Assembly (NCBI GenBank): GCA_030522415.1
Contig: CM060108.1
Location: 54,352,452-54,416,451, forward strand
Length of the DNA stretch: 64,000 bases
Source: Channallabes apus
Taxonomy: Eukaryota; Chordata; Actinopteri; Siluriformes; Clariidae
Direction of reading: 5' to 3'
The position numbers and the translations under genes were made by a program. Shown here piece by piece: positions 22,173 to 32,966 of this stretch. Every line of letters begins with the position of its first letter. The first letter of the stretch is position 1. Under the pieces are notes generated by a model, which was not told where the DNA came from, searched no databases, and saw only the letters and a program-made list of their open reading frames with translations.

Positions 22173-22844
22173 AATACATGGTGAGGACATTGATGGACTG
22201 ATTGACTGACTAATACAATGTTGGACTGTGGTTTGGATAGCATGAATTAATTAAATATGTTTTTTTTAATGTAGTATGCTTTGCCCTCCTCCAGTTCACG
22301 GTTTTAAACACCTGGAACAATTGGATCTGTGGCAGCTTCCTCAGTCTTTCCTTCCTCTGTAGCTCCAATAAACATGCCAATACCCACTGTGATGCCATGT
22401 TAAGCTCATTGCCACCTGCCCCTCTTTCCTAGCTTACCACAGTTCCCTGTTTACTGGACTTTGCAGTTTCTGCACCAAAATCATATAGAGGTGGATGATG
22501 CAGTAATTAACCTGTTGCATAAAGCTCACTCAATCCTGGACCTTGGTGAGGATTATGTTTGTTTGATAGTGCTTGTTGTAGTTTTGAGTGCTTGTTTGTT
22601 GTTTTAAAATTAGCGCCAGTTGTGTGAAAACTTTATGCACACAGACCAATCTTCTAGATGCGGGATTCTGCATGAAATTATCCTAATCACACTGCTCCAA
22701 TCACACCTGTTTCAAGTGCCTGTAATAAAGCTGTGCAAGACTATCATAATCTAAACGGGATCCAAGAAAATTCAAAAGTAATGGGAGCAGGGTAGTGAGT
22801 GATTACTCCACTAAGGCATTCGTGACATAAGACTGATTCTCTAT
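22173..22844 (+). other. 3' UTR and downstream spacer of the zinc-finger gene
   Basis: The polyadenylation signal AATAAA at 22367-22372 is the best end for the zinc-finger transcript. A second AATAAA-like site is near 22723. No further coding sequence is seen. Confidence 0.5.
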
Positions 22845-22961
22845 GGCTATGTTTACACTGTCAGTATTACATGCATTTTGATATTTCGAGATCGGTTTCA
22901 GGCCTCCTTCATATGTGGAAATAAATCAGATATGTGCTGATGTTAGGGGTGGGCGATTTAA

Positions 22962-23312
22962 CTAAAATCTTCTATCACGGTAGAAGCAATTTTCTACCTC
23001 GATAACAATATATATCACAATATAGCAATTTGTATCTGAAAATGCATAAATAAAAATTCTAACAAAAGAAACTGTTTTACATAATGTAATTTTATTTAAA
23101 CTGTGAATTGCTGAGGTTTGCCGCATTTTTTTACTTTGGCCATATTCGTTTGGATGCTTGGGTTTCAGATGATAGAAAAGGTTTGACGTGTTTCCACCAC
23201 TTGTTAAAACAGTGCACTTGCGTACCTTGCAAATCACATTCATCTCATACGTATCACTTTTCTTATACCCAAACCATATCTCCTCATTGTTGGTTTTGTC
23301 ACATGTAAGCAA
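22962..23312 (-). pseudogene. BED zinc finger of a hAT transposase, remnant
   Basis: The frame reads through a tryptophan/phenylalanine lead (EEIWFGYKK), two cysteines (CKVRKC) and two histidines (FYHLKPKH) in BED spacing. It then runs into non-homologous sequence after HSLNKITL. The dimerisation and RNase H-like domains are absent. This is the only trace of the autonomous parent. Confidence 0.7.
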
Positions 23313-23344
23313 ACCGCTGCTGCACCGTCTTCTTCCATTGTCGA

Positions 23345-23845
23345 AGTGTATGTGAAGCCAAAAACATCAAAAGTGGGACGAAACCGTGGCACCCGATTGA
23401 ACCAAATATCTGCGTGGCCCAGTGGACAGCGCAGCGCGTCTTTCTGAACTGAATAGCGCAGAGATGATCTGGTTTATTTGCGTAGCCCGGTGGATCGCGC
23501 AGAGAGGACCAATTTGATCAGCGCTGATCAAATCACAAACCAGCGCAACCCATTGTTTTTTATTTAAAAACAATTTATTTTAAATGTCAGGACTTTAATA
23601 TTGTTTCCGCCTTTCCATGCCTGGTTTCTATGTGCACATCCCAGCGGGATAAAATGTATTTTGATGGTCAGCGCGGTCTATTTCTATCAGCATCGCGCAG
23701 GTTTGTGATTCGAGCAGCACTGCTCAAGTTGGTCCTCGCTGCGCGATCCACCGGGTCTGGATATTTGGTCTGCCCACACCGGCTCAATCGGGTGCAACGG
23801 TTTCAACCCACTTTAGATGTGTTTGGCTTCCCATAGAAGTGAATG
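23345..23845. repeat. Large imperfect inverted repeat (hairpin) inside the hAT element
   Basis: The left arm (23350-23545) holds gaagccaaaaacatc, then gtggcacccgattgaacc, gtggatcgcgcagagagg and aatcacaaaccagcgc. The right arm (23690-23840) holds the reverse complements gcgcaggtttgtgatt, ttggtcctcgctgcgcgat, ggctcaatcgggtgcaac and gtttggcttc. Pairing is imperfect but extends for over 100 bp. A nearly perfect 20-bp palindrome (tttgatcagcgctgatcaaa) lies in the left arm near 23515-23534. The structure could be a nested foldback element or an inverted internal duplication. Confidence 0.7.
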
Positions 23846-24390
23846 TGTATTGCGTGGTTACGTAACGTGCAATGTCATGTGATCTCAATCGCGATTAAGA
23901 CGGTAGACCAAAATCTCTATCGGTTGACAAATTTCTACCGGTTAACCGTGTATCCCGGTATATCCCCCACCCCTAGCTGATGTGATTGTCGTGTAAACTG
24001 ACAGATCGGATTTCCTAAGACATCGTGTTCTGTATGTCATTAAAACTGCGACTTCTTCGCGGTTTAATGACAATGTTATTCTCCGGTGCAAGCGCGTGTG
24101 GAATTATAACATCGCAAGCATTCTTCACCTCCGTCTATCTTGGCTAGTGTGTAGCGCAAAAACCTCCCTTTAAGTATGCACAATGTTTCAGATGGCATGG
24201 CAAGTGTAAACACGTGTATCGGATATGAGTCATAGTTGAAAGACCGTGTAAACAGACGGTCAAATAAAATCAGCTATATGCAACAAATCAGAATTGGGCA
24301 TCAAGACCTGCAGTGTAAACGTAGCCTATGGTTTATAAAGCTGATGACAAACCTTTTGTTGAAACCATTTCCAGGTGTTGATGAGGGTCA

Positions 24391-24865
24391 CTAATTTATT
24401 GAATGCCTGCAGGTCAGATGGGAGCTCTCAGGCTGCAAGCTCATCTTGATTGAATCAGACAGACTGTTAAGGAATGTGCTGAAATGTGGGTTCTCACCCC
24501 AGCCACAAGAGGGAGTCAGAGTCTGAAAGTCGATGGCGTAATCTGAGATGGAGTGGGATCTCTGGTGCAGCTTGAGTATTAGGGTGTCTGTCTGATAGCC
24601 CAACGGTGAAAATGTCCTTATTTCATCAGTGATTTTCTTTTTTTTTTTTTTTTTTACACTGGAAGCAGCAAGGAATGTGATCATCCCATAATGCTCTTCC
24701 CCACTCCTGTGCCTTTCCAGAAAGGTGGGAAATGATGTGGGCAACATTGGACCGTTCTGTGGGGAATGATGAGGTCTTCAGTTCAAGCATGAGGGAACAT
24801 TGAGAAAGATAAGGACAGAAGGTGGAAGGATCCCCATCATAGAATGCAGTGTGGGGAGGCATCAT
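24391..24865 (-). pseudogene. Ty3/gypsy gag remnant (capsid part)
   Basis: The minus-strand sequence reads FYDGDPSTFCPYLSQCSLM, then SSFPTERSNVAHIISHLSG and AQEWGRALW. After a frame break at a poly-T run it continues SHSISDYAIDFQTL..CGW and FLNSLSDSIKMSL. This block order is the capsid domain of Ty3/gypsy gag, the family that also gave rise to domesticated PEG10/RTL genes. Here two frames and a run of about 17 T at 24638-24656 show decay. No protease or pol is nearby, so domestication is not supported. Confidence 0.8.
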
Positions 24866-25280
24866 TCATCACCAAAAGAATGCAATTGAAGGAGTGATGT
24901 CAGGGTCTCTGTGATGGCTTAGAGGGTGTTGGTAATCTGCCAGATCTCATGTCCCCCTCAGACGTGTACCCCATGCTTGCTCCTTATTTGGCCTGATTAT
25001 ACTACAGATGTGGCCATTAAGAATGCACGTCTCTGGATTCTTAAGGGGATCTCGGCCAGCTGTGACATTCTAGGCATATGATGTACATTACATGTACTGT
25101 AGGATGCAGTCTTTATTCAATTTCAGGTATAGTTTGTCTACTGAAGCTGCTAGTGTCTCTCTTAGACACCTATTGACAAACAACAGAGCTCATGAATGTG
25201 TCCAGCTCGAACTGTAAATACTGATATGGATTATTCAACAACTCTCCTTTTTTGTATCAATAAAGATTCTTCTTTGACCC
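24866..25280. other. Unassigned spacer
   Basis: No coding sequence was found. A caataaagattcttctttga stretch near 25258 resembles the end of an LTR but lacks a partner. Confidence 0.4.
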
Positions 25281-25284
25281 ATTC

Positions 25285-26322
25285 AACGGTCTCAAGTCTC
25301 AAGTCAAGTCTCATTTATTTATATAGCCCTTTATGCTACAACGTAGGCCAAAGGACTGAACATCAGAGAAACTATGAAATATAATAAAATATAATAAAAT
25401 AAAATACAATACATAAACATAACATATAAAACAAAGTCAAGAATTAAGAGCAACAGAGTATAAATACGTTTTAAGACACGATTTAAAAACCTCAACTGAG
25501 GATGCAGATCTAACATCAGGGGGGAGCGCATTCCACAGCCTAGGACTAACAACTGAAAAGGCTCGATCCCCTTTTGTTTTAAGGCAAGTTCTCGGTACAA
25601 ACAGCTGAAAACTATTGGAATACCTTTGTGCTCTACAAGAGTTCGTACGCACCAAGTCCTTAATATATTCCGGGGCCAGCTCATGAACAGCTTTGTAAAC
25701 GTACAACAACACCTTGTACTGAATCCGTTGTTTCACAGGAAGCCAATGAAGCCTTTCTAGAACCGGAGTAATGTGCTCCCTTTTCTTGACATCAGTAAGG
25801 AGCCTCGCCGCAGCATTTTGAACCATCTGCAGCTTTGAAATAAGTGATTGATTGATACCCACGTAAAGAGCATTACAATAATCCAAACGAGAAGAGATGA
25901 ATGCATGAATCACTTTTTCTAGGTCTGGAACAGACAGAAAAGACTTCATTTTCGCAATAGTCCTTAACTGGTAATAGCAATTTTTTACCACATTTTACCA
26001 CAGCAGAGTCAAAAATTACACCTAAATTTCTTATTTGGGGTCGAACATATGCTTTCCAAGAACCAAGAAAATTAGTTAAGTCCCTGTCATCATTGTTCAT
26101 CCCAAAGACCAGAACTTCCGATTTGCTAGCATTTAAATTCAGGCAGTTTTGCTCTAACCAGCTGATCACCTCCTTTAGACAGAGTACCAAGGATTGATTA
26201 AGGCTTGAGGCTCCAGCACTGATCGGTAAATAAATCTGAATATCGTCTGCGTATAAATTATATGAAATACTGTGTTTCACAGAAATTTGAAAAGAAAGGT
26301 CACCCTTCTTTTCTCCATTCAT
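25285..26322 (-). pseudogene. L2-C LINE, 3' part, minus strand
   Basis: RT palm and thumb regions are in two overlapping frames. One (26322-25990) has NLYADDIQIYLP, LNLNASKSEVLVFG and IRNLGVIFD. The other (25991-25437) has [35 protein letters not shown] and SPRLWNALPPDVR. The order fits the C-terminal half of an L2/CR1 LINE from a family other than L2-A and L2-B. The 3' tail carries ctcaagtctcaagtcaagtc repeats near 25285. 5' truncated, with a frame break at the join of the two frames. Confidence 0.85.
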
Positions 26323-26584
26323 AATAATAATACAAATAAAAATTATGATTATTTGTAATAGTAGTAGTGCTATGAATTTATCATCATCATCAGCATCTTT
26401 GGTTTTGCTATGAATATTAAAATGCTACATTATTAAACTCAATGCAAATATGTTGTCATTGTAATTATTGACATAACGTGAACTGTGAACAAAGTTTTAT
26501 AAATATATATAAAATAAAGTTATTTAACGTCCATTAATGTAACATTATGATGTCGATAGCATGTCATTATTGGATGGAACACTC

Positions 26585-27110
26585 TGGTACCCCACGAGTA
26601 AGGGGAGATTAAAATTTGTCCAATCTGTGGGGTCACTCTTGGGTTTTTGCAGTGGAGGCTGAACAACAGCATGTTTAAAAGTATCAGGAACAATTCCAGG
26701 TTTAAGAGTACAATGAATTAATGTTAAAATGGTAGGAGCAATTGTACTCCATTAAAGTTCTCTTTAATGAGTCAATAACTTGGTGTCAAATGAGTGATTA
26801 TATCATGCAAATGAGAGAGAAAAACAGGGTTAAACTGATTTAGAACAGTTAACCACACTGCATGAACAGATGGGTCATAAGCAGGAGGTCTAATAAGTGC
26901 TCTAATGTTATTGATTTTATTTATAAAGAATGTTAGCAGATTCTCACACTTATTTGCAGTGATATCATGGCAGCTAATGTTTTGGGGGTTAATAACAGTG
27001 TTTAATGTCTTAAATAGAACTCCTGCACTGTGGTGGGTGTTTTCACTCAAATCAGAAAAATATTCAGTTCCATCTGTTTTAACAGTTTTTTACAGATTTA
27101 AATGGATCAT
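26585..27110 (-). pseudogene. L2-D LINE fragment, region before RT
   Basis: The minus-strand frame has FKTLNTVINPQ, then ENLLTFFINKINNIRALI and NQFNPVFLSHLHDIITHL, which is the linker between endonuclease and RT in L2-like LINEs. Downstream decayed sequence reads like the start of RT (FKHAVVQPPLQKP). It lacks ends and is not in frame with L2-C. The spacer 26323-26584 between them is AT-rich with no content. Confidence 0.7.
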
Positions 27111-27624
27111 GTGGTAAAAACAATAACAAACCATGCACACTGATTACTAAAACTAGTGTGCAAATTAATAAAACTGAACACATGTATTACCAAACCTAGA
27201 TGCATTTTTCTTTGCCCCACCACTGTGAAAATGGCATATTCAGAGAATGGCTTGTCGGTGAGAGGTTGTTCATCGACCATTGACGTCTACTGTACCCATT
27301 CTAAAACCGTTTCTTATTCCCTGGAATGAATATATGATAAAGAAATTCTCCATATATCTATATCATAAAATGCAGTGTGTTATTTTTTTATCACTTTAAA
27401 CACAACCCATGATTTTTTATGCGACTTAAAATAAATAAATGAATAAATAAATAAATAAATAAATAAAACTAGTGATTGCATTATGTTTCATGACATCGTT
27501 AATTTGCTCGAAAAAGTTACCTTTGTTTACTGCAGTATATTTGATAATGAATGGAAATGTGTCAATGTTATGGCTGATAAAGGTATGTTGTCAAAGTATT
27601 TGTGGACACCTAATTGGATTTCGT
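27111..27624. repeat. AT-rich spacer with (AAAT)n microsatellite
   Basis: (aaat)n at about 27430-27468. No coding sequence. Confidence 0.6.
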
Positions 27625-28265
27625 TATACCTTAGATAATGTAGCTCCAGTTAAAAGAAATTATTAGAGATAAGAAACATGCTCCCTGGTATAACGATCAC
27701 ACGCGCACTTTAAAACAGACCGCTCAGAAATTAGAACGTAAATGGCATCAAACTAAATTGTTAGTATTTCAAATAGCATGGAAAGAGAGCATCCTGAACT
27801 ATAGAAAAGCTTTAAGTGTAGCTAGATCAACGTATCTCTTCAATAACAAAAATTAAAAAAACTAAAGTAGAAAACAACAAAAATAATCGTAGATTTTTTT
27901 TAAATACCGTAGCCAAATTAACCAGAAATAAGACCACTGCAGAAATCTGTATAACAACATCATGCAATAGGGAGGACTTGATGAACTTTTTAATAATAAC
28001 TTTTTTGTAAATATCAGGCATAAAATTGAGGCTGTGAAACCGAACAATGTAATTGATGCAGATGTTAATCTATCCATGTCAGATCAGAAGCTAGAATACT
28101 TTACTCCTATTGAAGAGAATGAACTAATTTCACTCATCTCTTCTGCAAATTTATCAACCTGTACATTAGATCCTATACCAAGACATTTTCTTAAACAGAT
28201 AGTACCAGCAATAACAGAACCCTTGTTGAGAATAATTAATTCCGCATTCAGCATTGGGTATGTTT
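27625..28265 (+). pseudogene. L2-A internal fragment, truncated at both ends
   Basis: Matches L2-A from the end of the endonuclease domain (RYTLDNVAPVKR) to just before RT ([15 protein letters not shown]). It is more diverged than the other L2-A copies and has several frame breaks around 27665 and 27860-28000. It stops at 28265, where the unrecognised minus-strand remnant begins. Confidence 0.85.
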
Positions 28266-28284
28266 AAGAGAAACCTTACCTGCC

Positions 28285-28500
28285 TGTATGGCCTTTCACT
28301 ACTTGTTGAATGATTTCTTCACTCGCTCTCATGCGCTTCCATTGATCTAAGACACACAGCGCTCTTTCGAGAGGGCCGTGTTTAGCATCATGCTTGATAC
28401 TATTTAAGGCATGAAACGCATGAATATCAACCATAGCCTGATTATCTTTTCTTTCGCGACTGCATTCACGACTGTTTCCGCGACTGCTCGCCCGTGTTTT
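28285..28500 (-). pseudogene. Second unrecognised minus-strand ORF, arginine/serine-rich then helical
   Basis: It follows the 284-codon remnant on the same strand. The frame reads RASSRGNSRECSRERKDN, then a helical part (HAFHALNSIKHDAKHGPLE, LDQWKRMRASEEIIQQVV), and ends in a TAA near 28286. A short ATG frame (MSRKFYCGCKREG) starts at about 28678, just past the first ORF's stop. Several frame breaks lie between. It may be a continuation of the same unknown gene. Confidence 0.4.
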
Positions 28501-28682
28501 AGGCTTTGACTTGGGTTAAGCGGAGTGCTTTCATGACTGAAGCCGGGTCATCTGGGTTTGGCGCTACTTTCAGAATCCGTATAATGACCCAATGCCTGCG
28601 GCTCAGCCTGGTTTTAGGAGTTTCACAAATTTTGGAAGATTCCTTCACGCTTGCATCCGCAGTAAAACTTACGAGACATTTT

Positions 28683-29537
28683 TTAATTAGATTTTTGTAT
28701 TACTGACGCCTCAGGCAATTTAACACCCGTCGATTTTGGTTTAGAGACAGTATCAGAGACATAAAACATTTCGCTAATCCTTCTTGCAGGATTGGGCCGA
28801 TGATCATCTTCCAGGAAACGTGCTACCAAATACTGACTCGCTGCTGCTTTCATCATTATCTGCTGATATTTAGCCGGACGTGTTAAATCAGTGCGACTCA
28901 TAATTTCAACTGTTTCGCTCCCCGCCACCTGCACAGCACCTTCCAGATCTACATCTGGGTAAAGAGGAGATTTTAACATTTCCTCCATTTCCTCACACAA
29001 GTGTCCTGCCTGTGAGCTCCTAATTCTGTAAGGACCCACAGAACTGGTCGGGAAATTATTTCTATATTTAGGTGAGGGGTCTCTTATTTCTGTTCGGCTG
29101 TCTTTCCCTCTTTTATTGTAGGGTAGTGGATTAATTGGCAACGGCTTTTGTTCCTCGGGCAAGACCTCATAAATGGGACAGGAGGGGCGCTCAATTTCCC
29201 GTGGCAGACTAAACATGGGCTTAAGACCAACAAAGGGGTCATTTAGGTCTGCAAATTCACCGTCCTCTAATTCACTCCCCTCTGGAGTGTCTTCCCCACT
29301 CTTCTCAGTCTGTACTGAGATCACATCATCACGCATTTCGGCATTAGCAAAAGGAACATTACATGATTTACTCTTAGGCAACTCAAGACCCTCAGGCGTG
29401 AGAAATTTCACTCCTTTCCATGCTACTGGAATATCACTCGGGACTGGTACATCATTTAGAAATACTTTAAACTTAGTACCTATTGGATATTGATTAAACA
29501 ACGAGGTCAACCGTAACTGGCCTTGCACCAAGACCAT
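28683..29537 (-). CDS. Unrecognised protein remnant, 284 codons
   Basis: I do not recognise this sequence. The N-terminal third is beta-strand-like (GTKFKVFLNDVPVPSDIPV, WKGVKFLTPEGLELP). The middle is acidic and proline-rich (EDTPEGSELEDGEFADLNDP). The C-terminal third looks helical (KYQQIMMKAAASQYLVARFL). Upstream in another frame, 29620-29540 reads HKPYVRACDLIEFWVKVQS, so the true protein began earlier and a frame break separates the two. There is no zinc finger, RT or DDE motif. The layout (folded, acidic linker, helical) could suit a structural or phosphoprotein-like viral or transposon protein, but that is a guess. Confidence 0.5.
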   Translation of the reverse strand: MVLVQGQLRLTSLFNQYPIGTKFKVFLNDVPVPSDIPVAWKGVKFLTPEGLELPKSKSCNVPFANAEMRDDVISVQTEKSGEDTPEGSELEDGEFADLNDPFVGLKPMFSLPREIERPSCPIYEVLPEEQKPLPINPLPYNKRGKDSRTEIRDPSPKYRNNFPTSSVGPYRIRSSQAGHLCEEMEEMLKSPLYPDVDLEGAVQVAGSETVEIMSRTDLTRPAKYQQIMMKAAASQYLVARFLEDDHRPNPARRISEMFYVSDTVSKPKSTGVKLPEASVIQKSN

Positions 29538-29639
29538 GAGATACTGTACTCATTCTCTCCAACTGACTGCACCTTGACCCAAAACTCAATAAGATCGCAT
29601 GCTCTCACATATGGCTTGTGGTGATGGAAAGGCATGGAC

Positions 29640-30115
29640 AATCACCTGTCCAGCCTGACCTGCGTGTCTAGCCATCCTGGCTGTCACATACAAAGCACTG
29701 TCTTCTCTGAGGCACACTCAACGTATATACTACCCACAACTCTAGTAGCTCTCCTAGTTTTCAGTTTTACTTGTCTGTCCTCTCAGATACTTTTAGTTCT
29801 GTGCATGCAAAGTAGACTTAAAACCACACATGAAAAACTAGCTTGGATATGGGATGTTACTTTGCTTAGTAACTTCAACTATTTTCACCAATAAGTCACC
29901 AAGGACAACAACAACATTTTAATACCCAGCATCAACAACAGTATTAATTAATGAGATAATTAATCAATTAAATAGTGCATTCTCCACCACGCATTCTCCA
30001 CCATGTTTTGCTGCATTTAATAAACATAACCTGAATCACACGAATAAGGAATGTCTATATGCAAAGGACGAAACATTACCAGTGTCAAATTCTGTAAAGA
30101 CAAGCGCATGACTCA
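29640..30115. other. Spacer up to the Pao-B 5' LTR
   Basis: Unique-looking AT-rich DNA. It ends with ACTCA (30111-30115), the left target duplication of Pao-B. Confidence 0.5.
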
Positions 30116-30678
30116 TGTAAGAGCCATATCGTACTTGTTACGAATTTGTTGTTGAGTTTATTTTATTTAATTTTATTTGTTACATAAGCCATGAGCTTTA
30201 AATTTCTAAGTGATGCATCCATTTTGACAATCATAAGTGTTCTGTGATGTCATTCTACTATTACATGCATTTGTGTGACTGTCATATGATAGAGAGTTCA
30301 GTTTAGATGCGGAAGGCTACGGAAACACAAGCTTTTGACCGTAAGCTGGGAATGTAAGATACAACAACTAGGTTGTTGTAACCGTAAGCTCCCGTAAGTA
30401 GAGATATACAACAAGAGTGTTGTTATATACATAAGCTAAGACTGTAATTGACAAGATACAGCAAATAGGTTGTTGTAAAAGTCAGAGATTTGCAAGATGC
30501 AGCAACTGGTGTCTGTAATCACAGTGGAATTACTCAAGACGACTGTATGAAGTGTTGATTCTTTGATGCTGACAAAATAAACTACAAGAGACAAAGAGAT
30601 TGGACTTCTGTCGTGTGAGTGAAACTTTAAACCAGAGCTACGCGTCAAAACTGGTGAAATAATATGACCGCATCTACA
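30116..30678 (+). repeat. Pao-B 5' LTR
   Basis: Begins tgtaagagccatatcg and ends catctaca. About 60 bp present in the 3' LTR (ttctaccttgttctattcat) are missing here. It contains a series of short hairpins of the form acaacaa...ttgttgt at about 30362-30510. Confidence 0.9.
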
Positions 30679-30736
30679 TAAAGTCAAAAGCTTTTTCGTT
30701 GTTTAAGCGTGAAGATAAGTGACTGTTGAAGTCGAA

Positions 30737-32866
30737 ATGGAAGAGGATTTGAGTGCTCCGCACTTCACTATGGCCGACGGCGAGATGAATCCAGCCACAG
30801 CCGAGTCTGAGCGTGAGACGGCACTCATTGATAAAGATTCGGAAATAAAGCTTCAGGAAATGAAAGAAGCCAGAAGCGAAAAGTGGAGTCAATTGACTGC
30901 ATTATCCGAAGAAATAAAGCTGCTCATGTACAATGCATGCAATGTTTTTGAAGTTGAAACTAAGTACTACACTGACTTTATAGGGCTGCAAAAAGAATGT
31001 GTTGAAAGCAATAGACAAGTGCGATTGTGCCTAAACGAAGAAGAACGCGAAAATGACCTGCAAAACTGGTATAAGTTTAAAATACTGAGCTGCACAGAAT
31101 TTAGGAAAAAAGTAGAGTTGTAGATCGAGGAAACTAAGAGATGCATGATGCCTCAAACGGACAATGATGGAATTATGCCAGATGACAGCGTGTCAATGGT
31201 GGATTTTAAGACGTCCGCCTCTAATAGGCACGGAAGCGTAGCAACGGCAGCATCCAAAAGGTCTGTAACATCTACATCATCCTCAGCCCGACTAAAGAAA
31301 GCGGAAGCCAACAGAGCAGCCTTGTTGATTAAAGTAGCAGCCTTAGCAGAACGGCGGGCGATAGAACAGAAGGAAGCACAATTAAAGAATAAAGAAGCAG
31401 AACTAAAGGCTGATAAAGAAAGGTTGGAATTAGAAACTTCGCTCGCAATTGTTAACGCTGAATTACAGGCTTATCAGGGTTGTGAAAAACGACAGCCTGC
31501 ATCAAAGAGCAGAGTCATCGACCCGAGCTGCATGAGCTCGAGCAGCCCGCCTTGGATGGGCCGCAAACCTGAATGCGACAGCCGCCGAAAGCCGGTAAGA
31601 GAGACCACATTCAACGAACCAAGTAGCGCATGCGCTCCCAAACTGGAATACAATGAACTTTACGAGAGCAGCGCGTCGACAGAATACCTCGGACTGCCAT
31701 CCCATCTCAAGACAGCCCATCCAAGTGTACCAGTAAGTTTTGAACCAAAATTGAAAAGTACTTTAAATGAAGGGTCTACCCAAGAAAATAAATATACCCG
31801 CCATGACATTGATACGTTAGAATCACAGAGCATGATGCAACAGCAGGCTGACATCACAGCAATGCTTGTGAAATGCCAAAGGCAATCCTTCTTACCTCAG
31901 CGTAATGTTCCTGTGTTTCATGGTGACCCTCTTGAGTTTACGTCCTTCATGAAAGCATTTAAACATGTTATTGTTGACAAAACCGATAGTGATCCTGATA
32001 AACTGTTTTATCTTGAGCAGTTTACTAAGGGAGAGGCTAGAGACCTCGTTATGAGCTGTCAGCTTATGCCAGATCAGTGTGGTTATGTAGAGGCAATGAG
32101 ACTGTTGCAGGACAGATTTTGAAATAAACGAAAAATTGCAAACACGCTGATGCAAAAGGTAGCCAATTGGCCGGAAATAAAGTCAGAGGATGGAAAGTCG
32201 TTAAGTGCCTTCTCTGTGTTTCTAGCATCCTGTCACAACATCATGTCAAGCATCGACCACATGGAGGAGCTAGATAACGCTACCAACATGCAGACTATTA
32301 CTTCAAAACTGCCCTACGAATTGCGTAAGAGATGGAGGGACCAAGTATACAAGCTTGAAGAGCTTAGTCAGACAAGACCCAAATTTAAGCAGCTAGCGGA
32401 GTTCGTAGACCAACGAGCTAAAGTAATCTCAAACCCAATCTTCGGAAACCTGAACGCTTCAACCAGCAACAAAGGACATTTTAACAAATCCCCGCAAGGA
32501 CCCAAGTCAAGAAGAGAAGGGAAGGCCAGGGTCAGCTTCGCAACCGAAGTCAGACAGGTTGGTAAAATCCACACAGACTCGATTACTATGAAGAATGCCG
32601 GTACATTAGCTGTTAGCGCTTTCACTAAGCCGTGCGCATATTATAAAAAGGGCCATATCTTAGACATATCAGACACACAAAGACAAAACAGAATTCTTAA
32701 AAAGGAATGGGTTCTGTTTCGGATGCTTAAGAAAGGGTCATTTGTGGAAAGACTGTACCAGAAAAATTATATGTTCATTATGTTCAAAGTCACATCCACG
32801 CATGCTACACATAGCAGTGCCAGATACTGCGCAGTCAGTTACGAGCGCCCGCAGAAACGAAACTGA
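30737..32866 (+). pseudogene. Pao-B gag, decayed
   Basis: One frame runs from ATG 30737 (MEEDLSAPHFTMADGEM) to 32866, broken by a TAG at 31121-31123 and a TGA at 32120-32122. The N-terminal part is helical and charged. The middle has an alanine/lysine-rich coiled coil (AELKADKERLELETSLAIV). The capsid-like block has FHGDPLEFTSFMKAFKH and YLEQFTKGEARDLVMSC. The C-terminal zinc knuckle (CAYYKKGH) has lost its second cysteine. In the Pao-1 copy the codon at the second stop is GGT/GGA-like (YGNK), so the TGA is decay. Coding continues towards protease until the Tc1 at 32967. Confidence 0.88.
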
Positions 32867-32966
32867 AAGTGACACAACAAATACACCAACTGCAGTGAGT
32901 CACGAATCAAATGCGCTCACTGGGGCTGTAGGTAATTGCATCCTCCCCATTGTACCCATTAAAATA

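Larger units (their letters stand above)
22944..23975. mobile_element. hAT element, deleted, 8-bp target duplication
   Basis: The ends are taggggtgggcgat (22944) and the inverted cccacccccta-type end (23975). They are flanked by perfect 8-bp copies of GCTGATGT (22936-22943 and 23976-23983), the hallmark of hAT insertion. A minus-strand remnant at 23312-22962 looks like a BED-type zinc finger (CKVRKCTV, NTSNLFYHLKPKHP), the usual N-terminal DNA-binding domain of hAT transposases. The catalytic domain is missing, so the copy is non-autonomous. It sits inside the MITE. Confidence 0.9.
22845..24326. mobile_element. Non-autonomous DNA transposon (MITE) with 16-bp TIRs, split by a hAT
   Basis: The ends are GGCTATGTTTACACTG (22845-22860) and the inverted CAGTGTAAACGTAGCC (24311-24326), matching at 15 of 16 positions. 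Both are bordered by TAT (22842-22844; 24327-24329). Excluding the hAT insertion, the element is about 440 bp and has no ORF. A 3-bp target duplication and TGTTTACAC-containing ends would fit a PIF/Harbinger-like origin, but this is not proven. Confidence 0.7.

Noticed and set aside
24391..24865. Domesticated gypsy gag gene (PEG10/RTL-like)
   Set aside because: The frame is broken at a poly-T run, no intact ORF remains, and there is no sign of constraint.
31121..31123. In-frame TAG in Pao-B gag as another readthrough site
   Set aside because: It lies inside the gag coding region, not at a domain boundary, and the same gag has another stop and a damaged zinc knuckle, so decay explains it.
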